From: Rothia gullae
GTDB taxonomy: Bacteria > Actinomycetota > Actinomycetes > Actinomycetales > Micrococcaceae
Assembly: GCF_024294905.1 (NCBI RefSeq)
Contig: NZ_JANCOC010000005.1
Span: 65,049-129,048, forward strand
Length of the DNA stretch: 64,000 bases
Reading direction: 5' to 3'
The translations under genes and the position numbers were made by a program. This document shows positions 51,863 through 61,317 of this stretch, piece after piece (position 1 is the first letter of the stretch; the number at the start of each line of letters is the position of its first letter). The notes beneath the pieces are model-generated. The model ran no database searches. It saw only the letters and a list, made by a program, of their open reading frames with translations, and was not told the DNA's origin.

Positions 51863-53608
51863 ATGAGCTCCCAGCACATTGCACAGCAGTCCCAGCTGAC
51901 CGCTGAGTCCCGCGCCAAGGCACTCAAGAGCATGGTCAACGAAGAACTCGACATCCTGGTCGTCGGCGGCGGCATCACTGGTGCAGGTATTGCCCTCGAC
52001 GCAGCAACCCGCGGCCTGCGCACCGGCATCGTCGAAGCAGGTGACTGGGCAGCAGGCACCAGCGCATGGTCCTCCAAGCTCGTTCACGGCGGCCTGCGCT
52101 ACCTCTACAACCTCGACTTCAAGCTCGTGACCGAAGCTCTCACCGAACGCGGCCTGCTGCTGAACAAGATTGCACCCCACCTCGTGCACGCACAGCCCTT
52201 CCTGTGGCCCCTGAAGATGCCCGTCATCGAGCGCGCATACTCCGCAATCGGCATCGGCATGTACGACACCCTGGCGTTCCTCGGCTCCCGCGGCAACAAG
52301 GGCGTCCCCTCCCAGCGTCACTTCACTAAGGCCGGCACCAAGACCGTCTTCCCCGACATCAAGGACTCCGCATTCAGCGGCGCAATCCAGTTCTACGATG
52401 CACGCGTTGACGACGCACGCCTCGTCATCGACGTCGTCCGCACCGCTGCAGGCTACGGCGCACTGGCTGCATCCCGCACCCAGGTTGTCGGCTTCACCAA
52501 GGACGCATCCGGCCGTGTCATCGGCGCAGAGCTGGCAGACCTGGAGACCGGCGAGCGCCTGAATGTGCGCGCAAAGCACGTCATCAACGCAACCGGCGTG
52601 TGGACCGAAGAATCTGAGTCCCTTGCTAACCCCGATGGTGGCCTGGAGGTTCTGGCATCCAAGGGCATCCACATCGTGGTTCCCCGCGACCGCATCAACG
52701 CAACCAGCGGTATCTTCACCAAGACCGAGAAGTCCGTTCTCTTCATCATCCCCTGGCAGCGTTACTGGATCATCGGCACCACCGACACCCCCTACGCCGA
52801 GGACCGCGAGCGCCCCGTCGCGACCAGCAAGGACATCGACTACGTCCTGATGCAGGCTAACAAGCTGATCGCTAACCCGCTGACCCGCGAGGACATTATC
52901 GGCACCTACACCGGTCTGCGCCCGCTGTTGCAACCCAAGGTCAAGGACGGTGCAGCATCCACCAAGGTTTCCCGCGAGCACACCGTGACCGAGGTTGCAC
53001 CCGGTATGAGCGCCATCGCAGGCGGCAAGCTCACCACCTACCGTGTCATGGCTGCCGATGCTGTCGACTTCGCACTGGGCGAGCAGGCTAAACAGAACCC
53101 CTCCGTAACCGCAACCATCGGCCTGGTCGGCGCAGACGGCTACCACGCGATCGCTGCTAACCGTGCACGCTACGCAGAGCGCTACGGCTGGGATGAGGAC
53201 CGTATCACCCACCTGCTTGAGCGTTACGGCGCGCAGATTGAGGACCTCGGCGCTCTCATCGACGCTGACCCCTCCCTCGGTACTCCCCTGGCTAAGGCAC
53301 CCCAGTTCCTGCGTGCAGACGTTGTCTTCGCTGTCCGCTACGAGGGTGCCCTGCACCTGGAGGACGTTCTGGTCCGCCGCGTACGCCTCGACCTCGAGCA
53401 GCGCGACCGCGGCCTGGCAGCAGCAGACGAGATCCTCACCATTATGCGTGCCGAACTCGGCTGGGACGACAAGAAGGTCAAGGAGGAACTCGACCTCTAC
53501 GCAGCACGCGTTGCAGCAATGCGCGAGGCAGAGTCCACCTCCACCGACGCTGAGGCATCGGCAAAGATTGAGGCTGTCACCCCCGTGGCACCTCGTGTGA
53601 AGCTCTAA
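51863..53608 (+). CDS. glpD: Aerobic glycerol-3-phosphate dehydrogenase
   Basis: 581 residues. The FAD-binding loop is ILVVGGGITGAGIALDAATRG, followed by EAGDWAAGTSAWSSKLVHGGLRYL, a GlpD signature. IPWQRYWIIGTTDTPY and GGKLTTYRVMA are also conserved. The enzyme oxidises glycerol-3-phosphate to dihydroxyacetone phosphate at the membrane and passes electrons to quinone. GGAAAG precedes the ATG. It leads the glpD-glpF-glpK series, with hairpins between glpD and glpF. Confidence 0.96.
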   Translation: MSSQHIAQQSQLTAESRAKALKSMVNEELDILVVGGGITGAGIALDAATRGLRTGIVEAGDWAAGTSAWSSKLVHGGLRYLYNLDFKLVTEALTERGLLLNKIAPHLVHAQPFLWPLKMPVIERAYSAIGIGMYDTLAFLGSRGNKGVPSQRHFTKAGTKTVFPDIKDSAFSGAIQFYDARVDDARLVIDVVRTAAGYGALAASRTQVVGFTKDASGRVIGAELADLETGERLNVRAKHVINATGVWTEESESLANPDGGLEVLASKGIHIVVPRDRINATSGIFTKTEKSVLFIIPWQRYWIIGTTDTPYAEDRERPVATSKDIDYVLMQANKLIANPLTREDIIGTYTGLRPLLQPKVKDGAASTKVSREHTVTEVAPGMSAIAGGKLTTYRVMAADAVDFALGEQAKQNPSVTATIGLVGADGYHAIAANRARYAERYGWDEDRITHLLERYGAQIEDLGALIDADPSLGTPLAKAPQFLRADVVFAVRYEGALHLEDVLVRRVRLDLEQRDRGLAAADEILTIMRAELGWDDKKVKEELDLYAARVAAMREAESTSTDAEASAKIEAVTPVAPRVKL

Positions 53609-53666
53609 TCCTTAGAGATTCCGCGTACCTTTTGTAACCGATTACTTGGTACGAACCGACCATTCG

Positions 53667-53708
53667 CCCCTCACCGGTATGGGCTAACTCATATTTTTCG
53701 GTGAGGGG
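53667..53708 (+). terminator. Hairpin after glpD
   Basis: Perfect 10-bp arms (53667-53676, 53699-53708) with a 22-base loop, about 60 bases past the glpD stop; no T tract after it. It could attenuate readthrough to glpF. Confidence 0.55.
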
Positions 53709-53827
53709 TGGACGGAGGGTTAAATAACCGTTTAGGGTAAACCCACTGCACAAGAAGCAGAGCGCTAAATACGGGGCTAACCCACAGTGCAGTCTGCTTC
53801 CCGTTCAGACATTCAACCAATATTTTT

Positions 53828-53843
53828 TGTAGCAACCGCTACA
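53828..53843. promoter_or_regulatory. Inverted repeat upstream of glpF
   Basis: TGTAGC, 4-base spacer, GCTACA: perfect 6-bp arms, 20 bases before the homopolymer tract and about 120 before the glpF start. Candidate operator. Confidence 0.4.
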
Positions 53844-53863
53844 CATTTCAGCACAGCGTTGTG

Positions 53864-53883
53864 CCCCCCCCCCCAAAAAAAAA
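53864..53883. repeat. Homopolymer tract (11 C then 9 A) before glpF
   Basis: C at 53864-53874 is followed directly by A at 53875-53883, then a small CCGC/GCGG hairpin (53884-53894). Such tracts slip during replication. It lies in the glpF leader, 83 bases before the start codon, so length changes could alter spacing or RNA structure. Read on the minus strand, the hairpin plus nine T residues also looks like an intrinsic terminator. Confidence 0.85.
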
Positions 53884-53965
53884 CCGCATTGCGGGGAGGA
53901 CGGCACAGGAACAAACAAGCATCGGTTCGCTTGCCTTCCAGACGCTTCGTCTTCAAGGAGCATCA

Positions 53966-54763
53966 ATGTCTCTTCTTGCTTCCTCAGGAACTGTACTTGC
54001 AGCCGGTTCATCCGCACTCGTGGATGCGTCCGGGGCCCCCACCCCCCTCGGAATCTTCGCTTCCGAATTCTTCGGCACCTTCATCCTGATTCTGCTCGGT
54101 GCCGGCGTATGTGCCGCAGTGACCCTCAAGAAGTCCTACGCTAAGGACGCAGGCTGGGTTGTTATCACCTTCGGTTGGGGTCTGGCAGTGTTCACCGCCG
54201 TATACCTCTCCTTCCTCTCCGGTGCACATCTGAGCCCCGCTGTGACCGTTGGCCTGGCAACTGCAGGCCTCGACCTGGCAACTGGCGTTCCCGCAACCGC
54301 AGGCAACATCGCCCTGTACATCGTCGCTCAGGTTCTGGGCGCAATGGCCGGCGCAATCGGTGCGTACCTCACCTACAAGAAGCACTTCGATGAGGACCCG
54401 GGCGACCGCCTCGGCATCTTCGCAACCGGCCCCGCCATCAAGTCCTACGGCTGGAACTTGCTCACCGAGATTATCGGCACCTTCGTCCTGATTGGCTGGA
54501 TCATCGCATCCGGTAAGACCCCCGCCCAGATTGGCCCCTTGGCTGTTACCCTGGTCGTTGTTTCTATCGGTATGAGCCTTGGTGGCGCAACCGGTTACGC
54601 TATCAACCCCGCACGTGACCTCGGCCCCCGTATCGCCTACACCTTCCTGCCTATCCCCGGTAAGACCGGTTCCAACTGGTCTTACGCATGGGTTCCGGTT
54701 GTTGGCCCGATTATCGGCGCAGTCCTCGCTGGCCTGATTGTTCCGGCTGTTCTGCCCCTCTAA
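53966..54763 (+). CDS. glpF: Glycerol uptake facilitator (aquaglyceroporin)
   Basis: 265 residues from ATG at 53966 (AAGGAG upstream). A longer frame would run through the homopolymer tract. Six transmembrane helices plus two half-helices are expected. The second NPA box is intact (YAINPARDLGPR). The first reads GAHLSPAVTVG, with Ser (about residue 90) replacing the Asn of NPA. The Arg of the selectivity filter is kept. It lets glycerol diffuse in for GlpK. A 44-base gap separates it from glpK. Confidence 0.94.
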   Translation: MSLLASSGTVLAAGSSALVDASGAPTPLGIFASEFFGTFILILLGAGVCAAVTLKKSYAKDAGWVVITFGWGLAVFTAVYLSFLSGAHLSPAVTVGLATAGLDLATGVPATAGNIALYIVAQVLGAMAGAIGAYLTYKKHFDEDPGDRLGIFATGPAIKSYGWNLLTEIIGTFVLIGWIIASGKTPAQIGPLAVTLVVVSIGMSLGGATGYAINPARDLGPRIAYTFLPIPGKTGSNWSYAWVPVVGPIIGAVLAGLIVPAVLPL

Positions 54764-54806
54764 ACCTCTCTAATAACCCCCGTTCTTTTGTTCTAAGGAA
54801 AAATCA

Positions 54807-56363
54807 ATGACGACTTCTCTGCACTCCGCAACCCTCAACGTCGAGCGCAAGTACATCCTCTCCATCGACCAGGGCACCACCAGCTCCCGCGCGATCCTGT
54901 TCAATAAGGCAGGCGAGAACGTAGCGCACGGTCAGCTCGAGCACGAGCAGATCTTCCCCAAGGCAGGCTGGGTCGAGCACAACGCAACCGAAATTTGGCA
55001 GAACGTCCGTAAGGTCGTAGCAACCGCTATGGCAAACGGCGAAGTAAACCACCACGAAATCGCTGCAGTCGGCATCACCAACCAGCGTGAAACCACCGTC
55101 GTGTGGGACAAGAACACCGGTGAGCCCGTCTACAACGCAATCGTCTGGCAGGACACCCGCACCCAGGAAATCGTTGAAGAGCTCGCAGGCGAAGAGGGCG
55201 TTGGCAAGTACCACGACATCGTCGGTCTGAACCTCTCCACCTACTTCTCCGGCCCCAAGATCAAGTGGATCCTGGACAACGTTGAAGGCGCACGCGAGCG
55301 CGCAGAACGCGGCGACCTGCTCTTCGGCAACACCGACACCTGGCTGGTCTGGAACCTGACCGGTGGTGTTGATGGCGGTGTTCACGTCACCGACGTAACC
55401 AACGCATCCCGTACCCTGCTGATGAACATCCGCACCCTCGAATGGGATCCGCAGATCGCTGCAGACATGGGTATCCCCATGAGCATGCTGCCCGAAATCA
55501 AGTCCTCCTCCGAGGTGTACGGATTCGGCCGCGCAACCGGTCTGCTCGCAGGCACCCCCATCGCGGGTATCCTGGGCGACCAGCAGGCTGCAACCTTCGG
55601 TCAGGCTTGCTTCGAGAAGGGCATGGCGAAGAACACCTACGGTACCGGTAACTTCATGCTCATGAACACCGGCAACGAGCCCGTCTTCTCCAACAACGGT
55701 CTGCTGACCACCGTCGCATACAAGATTGGCGACGCTGCTCCCGTCTACGCTCTGGAAGGCTCGGTCGCAATGAGCGGCTCCCTGATCCAGTGGCTGCGCG
55801 ACAACCTGCGCATGATTGAGCACGCTGCAGAGTCTGAGGAACTGGCTACCTCCGTCAAGGACTCCGGTGGCTGCTACGTTGTTCCTGCATTCTCCGGCCT
55901 GTTCGCACCGCACTGGCGTTCCGACGCTCGCGGCGTCATCGTTGGTCTGACCCGCTACGTGAACCGTGCACACATCGTGCGTGCGGCGCTGGAAGCAACC
56001 GCATTCCAGACCCGCGAGGTTCTGGACGCAATGAACGCTGACTCCGGTGTTGAGCTCTCCGAGCTGCGCGTGGACGGCGGCATGACCGCTAACGAGTTCC
56101 TCATGCAGTTCCAGGCTGACATCCTCGGCGTTCCCGTGATTCGCCCGAAGGTTGTTGAGACCACCGCTCTGGGCGCAGCATACGCTGCAGGTATCGCTGT
56201 TGGTTTCTGGACCGGCGAGCAGGACGTTGTGGACAACTGGGCTGAGGACAAGCGCTGGCTGCCCTCCATGGAGCCCGCAGAGGTTGACCGCCAGTACCGC
56301 CTGTGGAAGAAGGCTGTCTCCCGCACCCTCGAGTGGGTTGACGAGGACGTTCCGACCGCCTAA
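54807..56363 (+). CDS. glpK: Glycerol kinase
   Basis: 518 residues. The FGGY-kinase start [16 protein letters not shown], the substrate loop [26 protein letters not shown] and [22 protein letters not shown] are all present. The enzyme phosphorylates glycerol, trapping it for GlpD. No HPr-phosphorylation histidine typical of Firmicutes could be confirmed. AAGGA is 9 bases before the ATG. The operon ends at the terminator at 56407-56456. Confidence 0.97.
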   Translation: MTTSLHSATLNVERKYILSIDQGTTSSRAILFNKAGENVAHGQLEHEQIFPKAGWVEHNATEIWQNVRKVVATAMANGEVNHHEIAAVGITNQRETTVVWDKNTGEPVYNAIVWQDTRTQEIVEELAGEEGVGKYHDIVGLNLSTYFSGPKIKWILDNVEGARERAERGDLLFGNTDTWLVWNLTGGVDGGVHVTDVTNASRTLLMNIRTLEWDPQIAADMGIPMSMLPEIKSSSEVYGFGRATGLLAGTPIAGILGDQQAATFGQACFEKGMAKNTYGTGNFMLMNTGNEPVFSNNGLLTTVAYKIGDAAPVYALEGSVAMSGSLIQWLRDNLRMIEHAAESEELATSVKDSGGCYVVPAFSGLFAPHWRSDARGVIVGLTRYVNRAHIVRAALEATAFQTREVLDAMNADSGVELSELRVDGGMTANEFLMQFQADILGVPVIRPKVVETTALGAAYAAGIAVGFWTGEQDVVDNWAEDKRWLPSMEPAEVDRQYRLWKKAVSRTLEWVDEDVPTA

Positions 56364-56406
56364 TCGCAGCACCCGTTGCCTAACGGCACGGCCCGCGTAC
56401 TAGCGA

Positions 56407-56456
56407 AGCCCCGACTGTTTCTCCCCCGCTATGGGGTTGAAGTAGCCGGGGCTTTT
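56407..56456 (+). terminator. Terminator of the glp operon
   Basis: Outer 7-bp arms (56407-56413, 56447-56453) enclose a second small C/G hairpin and are followed by TTTT. It lies about 45 bases past the glpK stop. Confidence 0.85.
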
Positions 56457-57231
56457 CGCTGTTTTATAACGCTCAATTCAGCGTTTATTGCGGCGTAATT
56501 TCTACAAAAATTAGTGCTGGGGTACCGTTGGTTTTTGTAAATTTGGTATCTTCCGCCAATCACCTGGTGCGGTGTTGTTCGTGAGGTGTCAGTACCACAC
56601 AGGACGCGTACGCGACATATTCATGCGCTGTCCTGACAGGAGTCGATAGTTCGCGCTGATACTTTATTTACGCTCCCGTCCGCTGTGGTGCTTCACGTAC
56701 CGCTGCGGACAGACTTTTATCTCTTGTTACTGGGTTCCCTGCGTTAACGATGAGTGGGGTTCGCTTTTCGTGTTGCTGTTCTCGCTGTAAAAATCACTAG
56801 TTTTATGCCCCTTGATGAGATACCCGTTCACATGTTGTGTGGGGTTGGTCTAACAGCGTTTGTATACCTTTGATGTCCACTTCAAGTGCCGCATCATAGA
56901 TATATAGGCTTATTGATTCTATTCTGACCGCCGAAGATGGCAGTTAGTTACGCATCTGCACCACACGGAGCGTAATTCTGATAGAGCGTAATTCTGACGG
57001 GGCAGCCGCTAAGTAGCGTACTTCTCTTCCTCCTCTTGAGGCTCAGGCAAAATTGTCAGGGCGTCCTGAGATGTTTCAACGGCGGTGCATACATCTCATA
57101 TATAGCGGTTAGTTATAGACAAAACCCGCTACGGGTACGGTACGGAGGCGCCCCTCCCCTATGATGGTTGAAAGGGATATTTACCTCTAATACCATCTGC
57201 AGTACACGCCCAGGAGCCAACGAGGAAGAGC
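56457..57231. other. Gene-free region between glpK and ogt
   Basis: About 775 bases with no convincing coding frame and lower GC than its neighbours. It contains two exact copies of a 14-base direct repeat, GAGCGTAATTCTGA (56968-56981 and 56984-56997), several AT-rich promoter-like patches and no obvious structured RNA that I can name. The ogt promoter should lie in the last 100 bases. An unannotated small RNA is possible but unsupported. Confidence 0.55.
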
Positions 57232-57843
57232 ATGACCAAAGCGACCGATTCGCAGCAGCAGCCGGAAGCGCTCGCACGCTGGTACACTCACTATTCGAGC
57301 CCCGTCGGCGTGCTCTACCTTGCCGCCCGTGCGGATGCGATTGTGGGCATCTGGTACGAGGATCAGGCGCACTTCCCGCTCCCCCATGAGCTTGGTGGGC
57401 TGATTGAGAATCCTGACGCCTATCTGCGCGAGCACGGCGTTACAAATGGTGAAGAGCCAGCCGGTGAGTATGCTGCGGCACGGCTGCTGTCGCGTGCTGA
57501 GGCAGAGCTCTCCGAGTATTTTGACCGCAAGCGCACTTCTTTTACGTTGCCGCTAGATCCTGAGGGCACCGATTTTCAGCTGATTGTGTGGGAGCATCTG
57601 AAGACTGTTCCTGCCGGGTACACCACCACTTACGGCGAGATTTCGCGCGCGGTTGGCCCCGGTGCTCCGGCGCAGGCTGTGGGGCAGGCGGTCGGCCGCA
57701 ATAAGGTTTCTATTATGATTCCATGTCACCGCGTTATTGGTGCTGATGGTAGTTTGACCGGCTACGCTGGCGGGGTTGAGCGTAAGCAGTTCCTCCTCGA
57801 TCTGGAGGAGCCGGAAGAGGTGCGGGAGGCACGGCTCTTCTAG
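57232..57843 (+). CDS. ogt: Methylated-DNA--protein-cysteine methyltransferase
   Basis: 203 residues. The acceptor cysteine is in the family motif IPCHRVIG (about residue 164), followed by LTGYAGGVERKQFLL. VPAGYTTTYGEIS and VGRNKVSIM are also conserved. It repairs O6-alkylguanine by transferring the alkyl group to itself. An insertion of charged residues lies in the N-terminal domain. The start has GAGGAAGAGC. It precedes a tag-like gene on the same strand by about 215 bases, forming an alkylation-repair pair. Confidence 0.95.
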   Translation: MTKATDSQQQPEALARWYTHYSSPVGVLYLAARADAIVGIWYEDQAHFPLPHELGGLIENPDAYLREHGVTNGEEPAGEYAAARLLSRAEAELSEYFDRKRTSFTLPLDPEGTDFQLIVWEHLKTVPAGYTTTYGEISRAVGPGAPAQAVGQAVGRNKVSIMIPCHRVIGADGSLTGYAGGVERKQFLLDLEEPEEVREARLF

Positions 57844-58058
57844 CGATGTCACCCGGCGGTGATTGAAACTTGTCAGAGGGCGGAGCGTGCATCGGATGCG
57901 GGCTCTGCCCTCTGTCGTACCTATTTTCGGTTTCGTTGCTCTGCACCACGACACATAATCGAATATACTTGCGATTTAATTACGCTAGAGCTACTGTTTA
58001 AGTAGAACATGATTCCGAAATATTCAGATGAGCTCAGCACTCTCAGAGAGGAGAAATC

Positions 58059-58847
58059 GTGACCTCGCAATCTACTATTCCCGCCAACCCCCTCGAAAAC
58101 ACCCTGAGTTACCCCACATGGGTGACCAATGAGCTTCTGCGTGACTACTACGACACCGAATGGGGTATGCCCATCACCGATGAGCGGGGACTCTTCGAAG
58201 CCCTGAGCCTTGAAGCTTTTCAGGTGGGTCTTTCCTGGCGCACGATTCTTGCCCGCCGTGAGGCATTTCGTCGCGCTTTCGAGGGGTTCGATCCCGAACG
58301 CGTGGCTGCGTTCACCGATCAGGATGTTGCCAGGCTCCTCCAGGACGAAGAGATTATCCGTAACGAGCGAAAGATTCGCGCGGTCATCTCCAATGCACAG
58401 CTGACCCTTCGGATGCGTGAGCTTGCTGCCACGCCGCGTAACGCATCCGCCAAGGATATTCATCTTCCCCTTATCGCGCCCTCTTCTACCCCGACCAATA
58501 CGGATAGCGTTGAGGTGCCGAATACTCGCCGCCGTCGAGCTCGTACGCTAAGCGATGAAGACCTGGACCGGATGCGCGAGCGCACCCTATCCGACGGCAC
58601 GCGTGTACCGGGAGGGCTACCGGCGTGGCTGTGGTCCTTCGCGCCACATGAGACTATCGCGCCGCATACTCTGGAAGATATTCGGACAGATACACCCGAG
58701 TCCGCGCTTCTTGCCAGCTCTTTTAAATCTCTAGGAGGTGTGTTCTTAGGTCCGGTGACCGCCTATGCGCTCATGTGCGCGGTCGGTATGGTTGATGCGC
58801 ACCTGGTGGGTTCGCATCGGCGAGGCTGTTCGGGGCTCTTTACCTAA
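58059..58847 (+). CDS. tag: DNA-3-methyladenine glycosylase I-like protein, altered zinc site
   Basis: 262 residues from GTG at 58059 (AGAGGAGAAATC upstream). The Tag core is clear: YYDTEWGMP, FEALSLEAFQVGLSW (with the base-recognition Glu), RNERKIRAVISNA, LPAWLWSF and VGMVDAHLVG. Compared with the E. coli enzyme, the N-terminal zinc Cys is absent (SYPTW in place of RCGW), the His in YHDNEW is Tyr, and the final Cys is Ser. Only the C-terminal His remains. An insertion of about 55 residues (roughly 130-185) interrupts the middle. It probably removes 3-methyladenine, but loss of the zinc snap makes activity uncertain. Confidence 0.85.
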   Translation: MTSQSTIPANPLENTLSYPTWVTNELLRDYYDTEWGMPITDERGLFEALSLEAFQVGLSWRTILARREAFRRAFEGFDPERVAAFTDQDVARLLQDEEIIRNERKIRAVISNAQLTLRMRELAATPRNASAKDIHLPLIAPSSTPTNTDSVEVPNTRRRRARTLSDEDLDRMRERTLSDGTRVPGGLPAWLWSFAPHETIAPHTLEDIRTDTPESALLASSFKSLGGVFLGPVTAYALMCAVGMVDAHLVGSHRRGCSGLFT

Positions 58848-58902
58848 GCTCCCCTCACCCCTAAGCTCCCCTCGCTTGGCGTGCTCGCGTGCAAGGGCAT
58901 AG

Positions 58903-58944
58903 AAAAGCCGCGTGTTACTTCAGTGGAGTAAGCACGCGGCTTTT
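58903..58944. terminator. Bidirectional terminator
   Basis: Arms 58903-58919 and 58927-58944 pair with one bulge and have AAAA/TTTT at the base on both strands. It separates the convergent tag-like and DUF1304 genes. Confidence 0.9.
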
Positions 58945-58969
58945 ATACCTTGAGATGTTCCGCTCTGAA

Positions 58970-59359
58970 TTAGATCATCACAAAGAGGAAGATCAGAGAC
59001 AGCAGCGGCGGGGTCAGCTGAATCAGTGCCGGCTTACGCTTATCCGGGGAGGTGAGGAACAGGTAGGCACCAGCAATCGTCATGGAGCCCAGGCCTGCGA
59101 ACATGAGTGCCACACCCACCTGCGGGGAGCCGAACCAGAAAGCCAGCAGACCGGTTGCGGCAATCCAGGCGAGCATCAGGTTGTACAGGCCCTGGTTTGC
59201 CGCCATCTCCTTGGTGGAATCGGCGAATTCTTCGGTCATTCCGAAGGTTTCGCGGCCCTTAGGCTTGGTCCAGAGGAAGGATTCAATAATCCAGATGTAG
59301 ACATGAATAGCTATAGCAATAAAGGCAAAGACAGTAGTAATCGTTGCGAGCGCCTGCAT
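58970..59359 (-). CDS. DUF1304 membrane protein
   Basis: 129 residues with four hydrophobic helices (about 5-27, 60-76, 80-101, 112-128). The family signature is seen in MTEEFADSTKEMAANQGLYN and the preceding HVYIWIIESFLW. The function is unknown; members are small inner-membrane proteins. AAGGA lies upstream of the ATG. It follows lldP on the same strand with a terminator between, so it is probably transcribed alone. Confidence 0.88.
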   Translation of the reverse strand: MQALATITTVFAFIAIAIHVYIWIIESFLWTKPKGRETFGMTEEFADSTKEMAANQGLYNLMLAWIAATGLLAFWFGSPQVGVALMFAGLGSMTIAGAYLFLTSPDKRKPALIQLTPPLLSLIFLFVMI

Positions 59360-59514
59360 TGTTTTTTCCTTACGCAGTAGGTGTTCTATGAGGCACCTGC
59401 CCGTTCTTTATTCTGGAGCATAACCTGTGGCGATGTGCAGAATCATGCAGGAGCAAGCACAAGAAGTAATTCTACGCCTCTTCCCGGCTTGGTGGAACCT
59501 CCCTGACTATGCGT

Positions 59515-59571
59515 GAAACCCCTCGATTCGTCTTCTGCAGAGAAAACGCAGGGTTCTTATCGAGGGGTTTC
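59515..59571 (-). terminator. Terminator of the first lactate permease gene
   Basis: Perfect 13-bp arms (59515-59527, 59559-59571), 35 bases past the stop; the long loop holds a small hairpin. The stem base contributes GGTTTC on the minus strand. Confidence 0.8.
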
Positions 59572-59605
59572 TTATACGGGGTTACGCCGAATCCGGTATC
59601 GGCCT

Positions 59606-61228
59606 TTAGCCCATCATGAGCGACAGAGCGAAGGACCAGACGCAGACCAGGCCCAGCAGAATAGCGCTGTACTTAATGGACATGGAGGTAATCTTCGATT
59701 CCTCGCCTGCGCTATTTACTGCCGCCGCCGCGATTGCGATGGACTGCGGGGAGACGATCTTACCCATCACGCCACCGGCGGTGTTTGCAGCCACGAGCAG
59801 GGTCGGGTCAACAGCAATCTGGGCTGCGGTGGTGGACTGCAGACCCGCGAAGAGCACGTTAGCGTTCGTCACGGAGCCGGTCACGAACACGCCAATCCAA
59901 CCGATGATTGGGGACAGCAGCGGGAAAACCGGGCCGGCTGCTGCGAGCGCCAGAGCGATGGAGGTGGTCATACCGGCGTGGTTCATGACGTTTGCGACGG
60001 ACATGACCAGGCAGATCATGAGGATCGGCATCTTCAGCTGGTTCCAGGTGCCGCCGAGTTCTTCGAAGGCTTCACCCCAGCTGATCTTCGAGGTCAGGAT
60101 GGTGATGAGTGCCGCCACCAGAATTGCGGTGCCGGATGCGCCCAGGGTGTTCCAAGAGAAGATGGCGGTCACGGTCTTACCAGCACCGGTGGTGATGGCT
60201 TGGTGAATGCCGGGGATGGGGAATGCCAGGGTTGCAGCCCCCAGCGGACCAGTGGTTGCGAACACGGGCTTGAGCGCGGTGGACCAGAGCAGGATGGTTG
60301 CGGAGAGGAAGATGAAGGGGCTCCACGCCTTAACAATCTCAGTGCCGGTGTGCTTCACGCTCTGCTGAGCCTGAACTTCTTCAAGGCTCGGAGCGGTGGG
60401 TTCGCGGTAAATGTGCTTGGGCTGCCAGGAACGCATGACGAGTGCCAGCGCTACCAGGGACAGCAGCGGCGGGATGATATCGACCAGTTCGGGAGAGCCG
60501 AGCAGCATCAGGATAGCTGCCTGACCGCCGGAGAAGATGACGCCGGTCATGAGCGCTACGAGACCGACTTCGCGGATGCCGCGCATACCGTCCTGGATTG
60601 CAACCATCAGCAGCGGCACGAAGGCGACGAAAATCTGCAGTACCGGAACCATGCCTGCGGACAGGTGTGCGGTGTCCAGGCCGCCGACCTTAGCGGCGGT
60701 GGTCACGGGAATGCCGATAGCGCCGTAGGCGCCGGACGCGGCGTTGGCTACCAGCGCCAGCATGGATGCCTTGAGGGGGTTGAAGCCCAGGGATACGAGC
60801 AGTGCCGCAGAGATAGCGATCGGGATGCCGAAGCCTGCTGCACCTTCGATGAAGCCGCCGAAGCAGAATGCGATCAGTAGCACCTGGATGCGCTGGTCGT
60901 TCGAGATGGAGGAGACGGAGGAGCGCACGATGTCGAAGTTACCGGCGCGCACAGCGATGCGGTAAAGCCACACCGCCATGAGCACGATCCAGCCAATGGG
61001 CCACATGCCCGAGAGGAAGCCGGAAAGGATGGAACCGGCACCTGCGGTGATGGGCAGGCCGAAGACCGCGCAGCCGATGATGAGAGTGGTGCCGAGGGTC
61101 AGCAGTGCTGATTTGAGGCCGCTGAGTTTCAGGACGGTTAGGCCCAGCAGGAAGAGGACGATGGGTACTGCTGCGACCAGTGCGGAGAGCACCGGTGAGT
61201 TCAGCGGGTCGTAGGTTTGCTGCCACAT
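59606..61228 (-). CDS. lldP: L-lactate permease (LctP family), copy 1
   Basis: 540 residues with about 12-14 transmembrane helices. Family segments include FCFGGFIEGAAGFGIPIAIS near residue 125, MSVANVMNHAGMTTSIA, and NANVLFAGLQSTTAAQIAVD. The final NTAGGVMGKIVSPQSIAIA block is highly conserved. It imports L-lactate (and probably glycolate) with protons. A cytosolic loop around 280-300 carries EVQAQQSVKHTG, shared exactly with copy 2. The AAAGGA ribosome site is about 12 bases from the ATG. A terminator-like hairpin sits in its leader. Confidence 0.93.
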   Translation of the reverse strand: MWQQTYDPLNSPVLSALVAAVPIVLFLLGLTVLKLSGLKSALLTLGTTLIIGCAVFGLPITAGAGSILSGFLSGMWPIGWIVLMAVWLYRIAVRAGNFDIVRSSVSSISNDQRIQVLLIAFCFGGFIEGAAGFGIPIAISAALLVSLGFNPLKASMLALVANAASGAYGAIGIPVTTAAKVGGLDTAHLSAGMVPVLQIFVAFVPLLMVAIQDGMRGIREVGLVALMTGVIFSGGQAAILMLLGSPELVDIIPPLLSLVALALVMRSWQPKHIYREPTAPSLEEVQAQQSVKHTGTEIVKAWSPFIFLSATILLWSTALKPVFATTGPLGAATLAFPIPGIHQAITTGAGKTVTAIFSWNTLGASGTAILVAALITILTSKISWGEAFEELGGTWNQLKMPILMICLVMSVANVMNHAGMTTSIALALAAAGPVFPLLSPIIGWIGVFVTGSVTNANVLFAGLQSTTAAQIAVDPTLLVAANTAGGVMGKIVSPQSIAIAAAAVNSAGEESKITSMSIKYSAILLGLVCVWSFALSLMMG

Positions 61229-61317
61229 AGGGCGGGGTGTTCCTTTCGGTCTGTGCTTTCTAGGCGGGCGCTTCTTCCGGTACGGCGTCTGCGCTGTATG
61301 GAAGCGTTGGGCCGCAT

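Noticed and set aside
53861..53965. Longer glpF start through the homopolymer tract
   Set aside because: It would begin with a Pro/Lys run encoded by the C/A tract. The internal ATG at 53966 has a good ribosome site and starts the conserved protein.
54804..56372. Antisense open frame covering all of glpK (522 residues); similar frames oppose glpD, putA, murF/mraY and murE
   Set aside because: The reversed translations are low in conserved motifs and high in Cys/Val/Gly or His/Arg/Gln. They follow from strong GC codon bias, which removes stops on the opposite strand.
57921..58463. 180-residue minus-strand frame opposite the tag-like gene
   Set aside because: Shadow of the tag-like coding sequence. 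The plus frame carries the glycosylase motifs.
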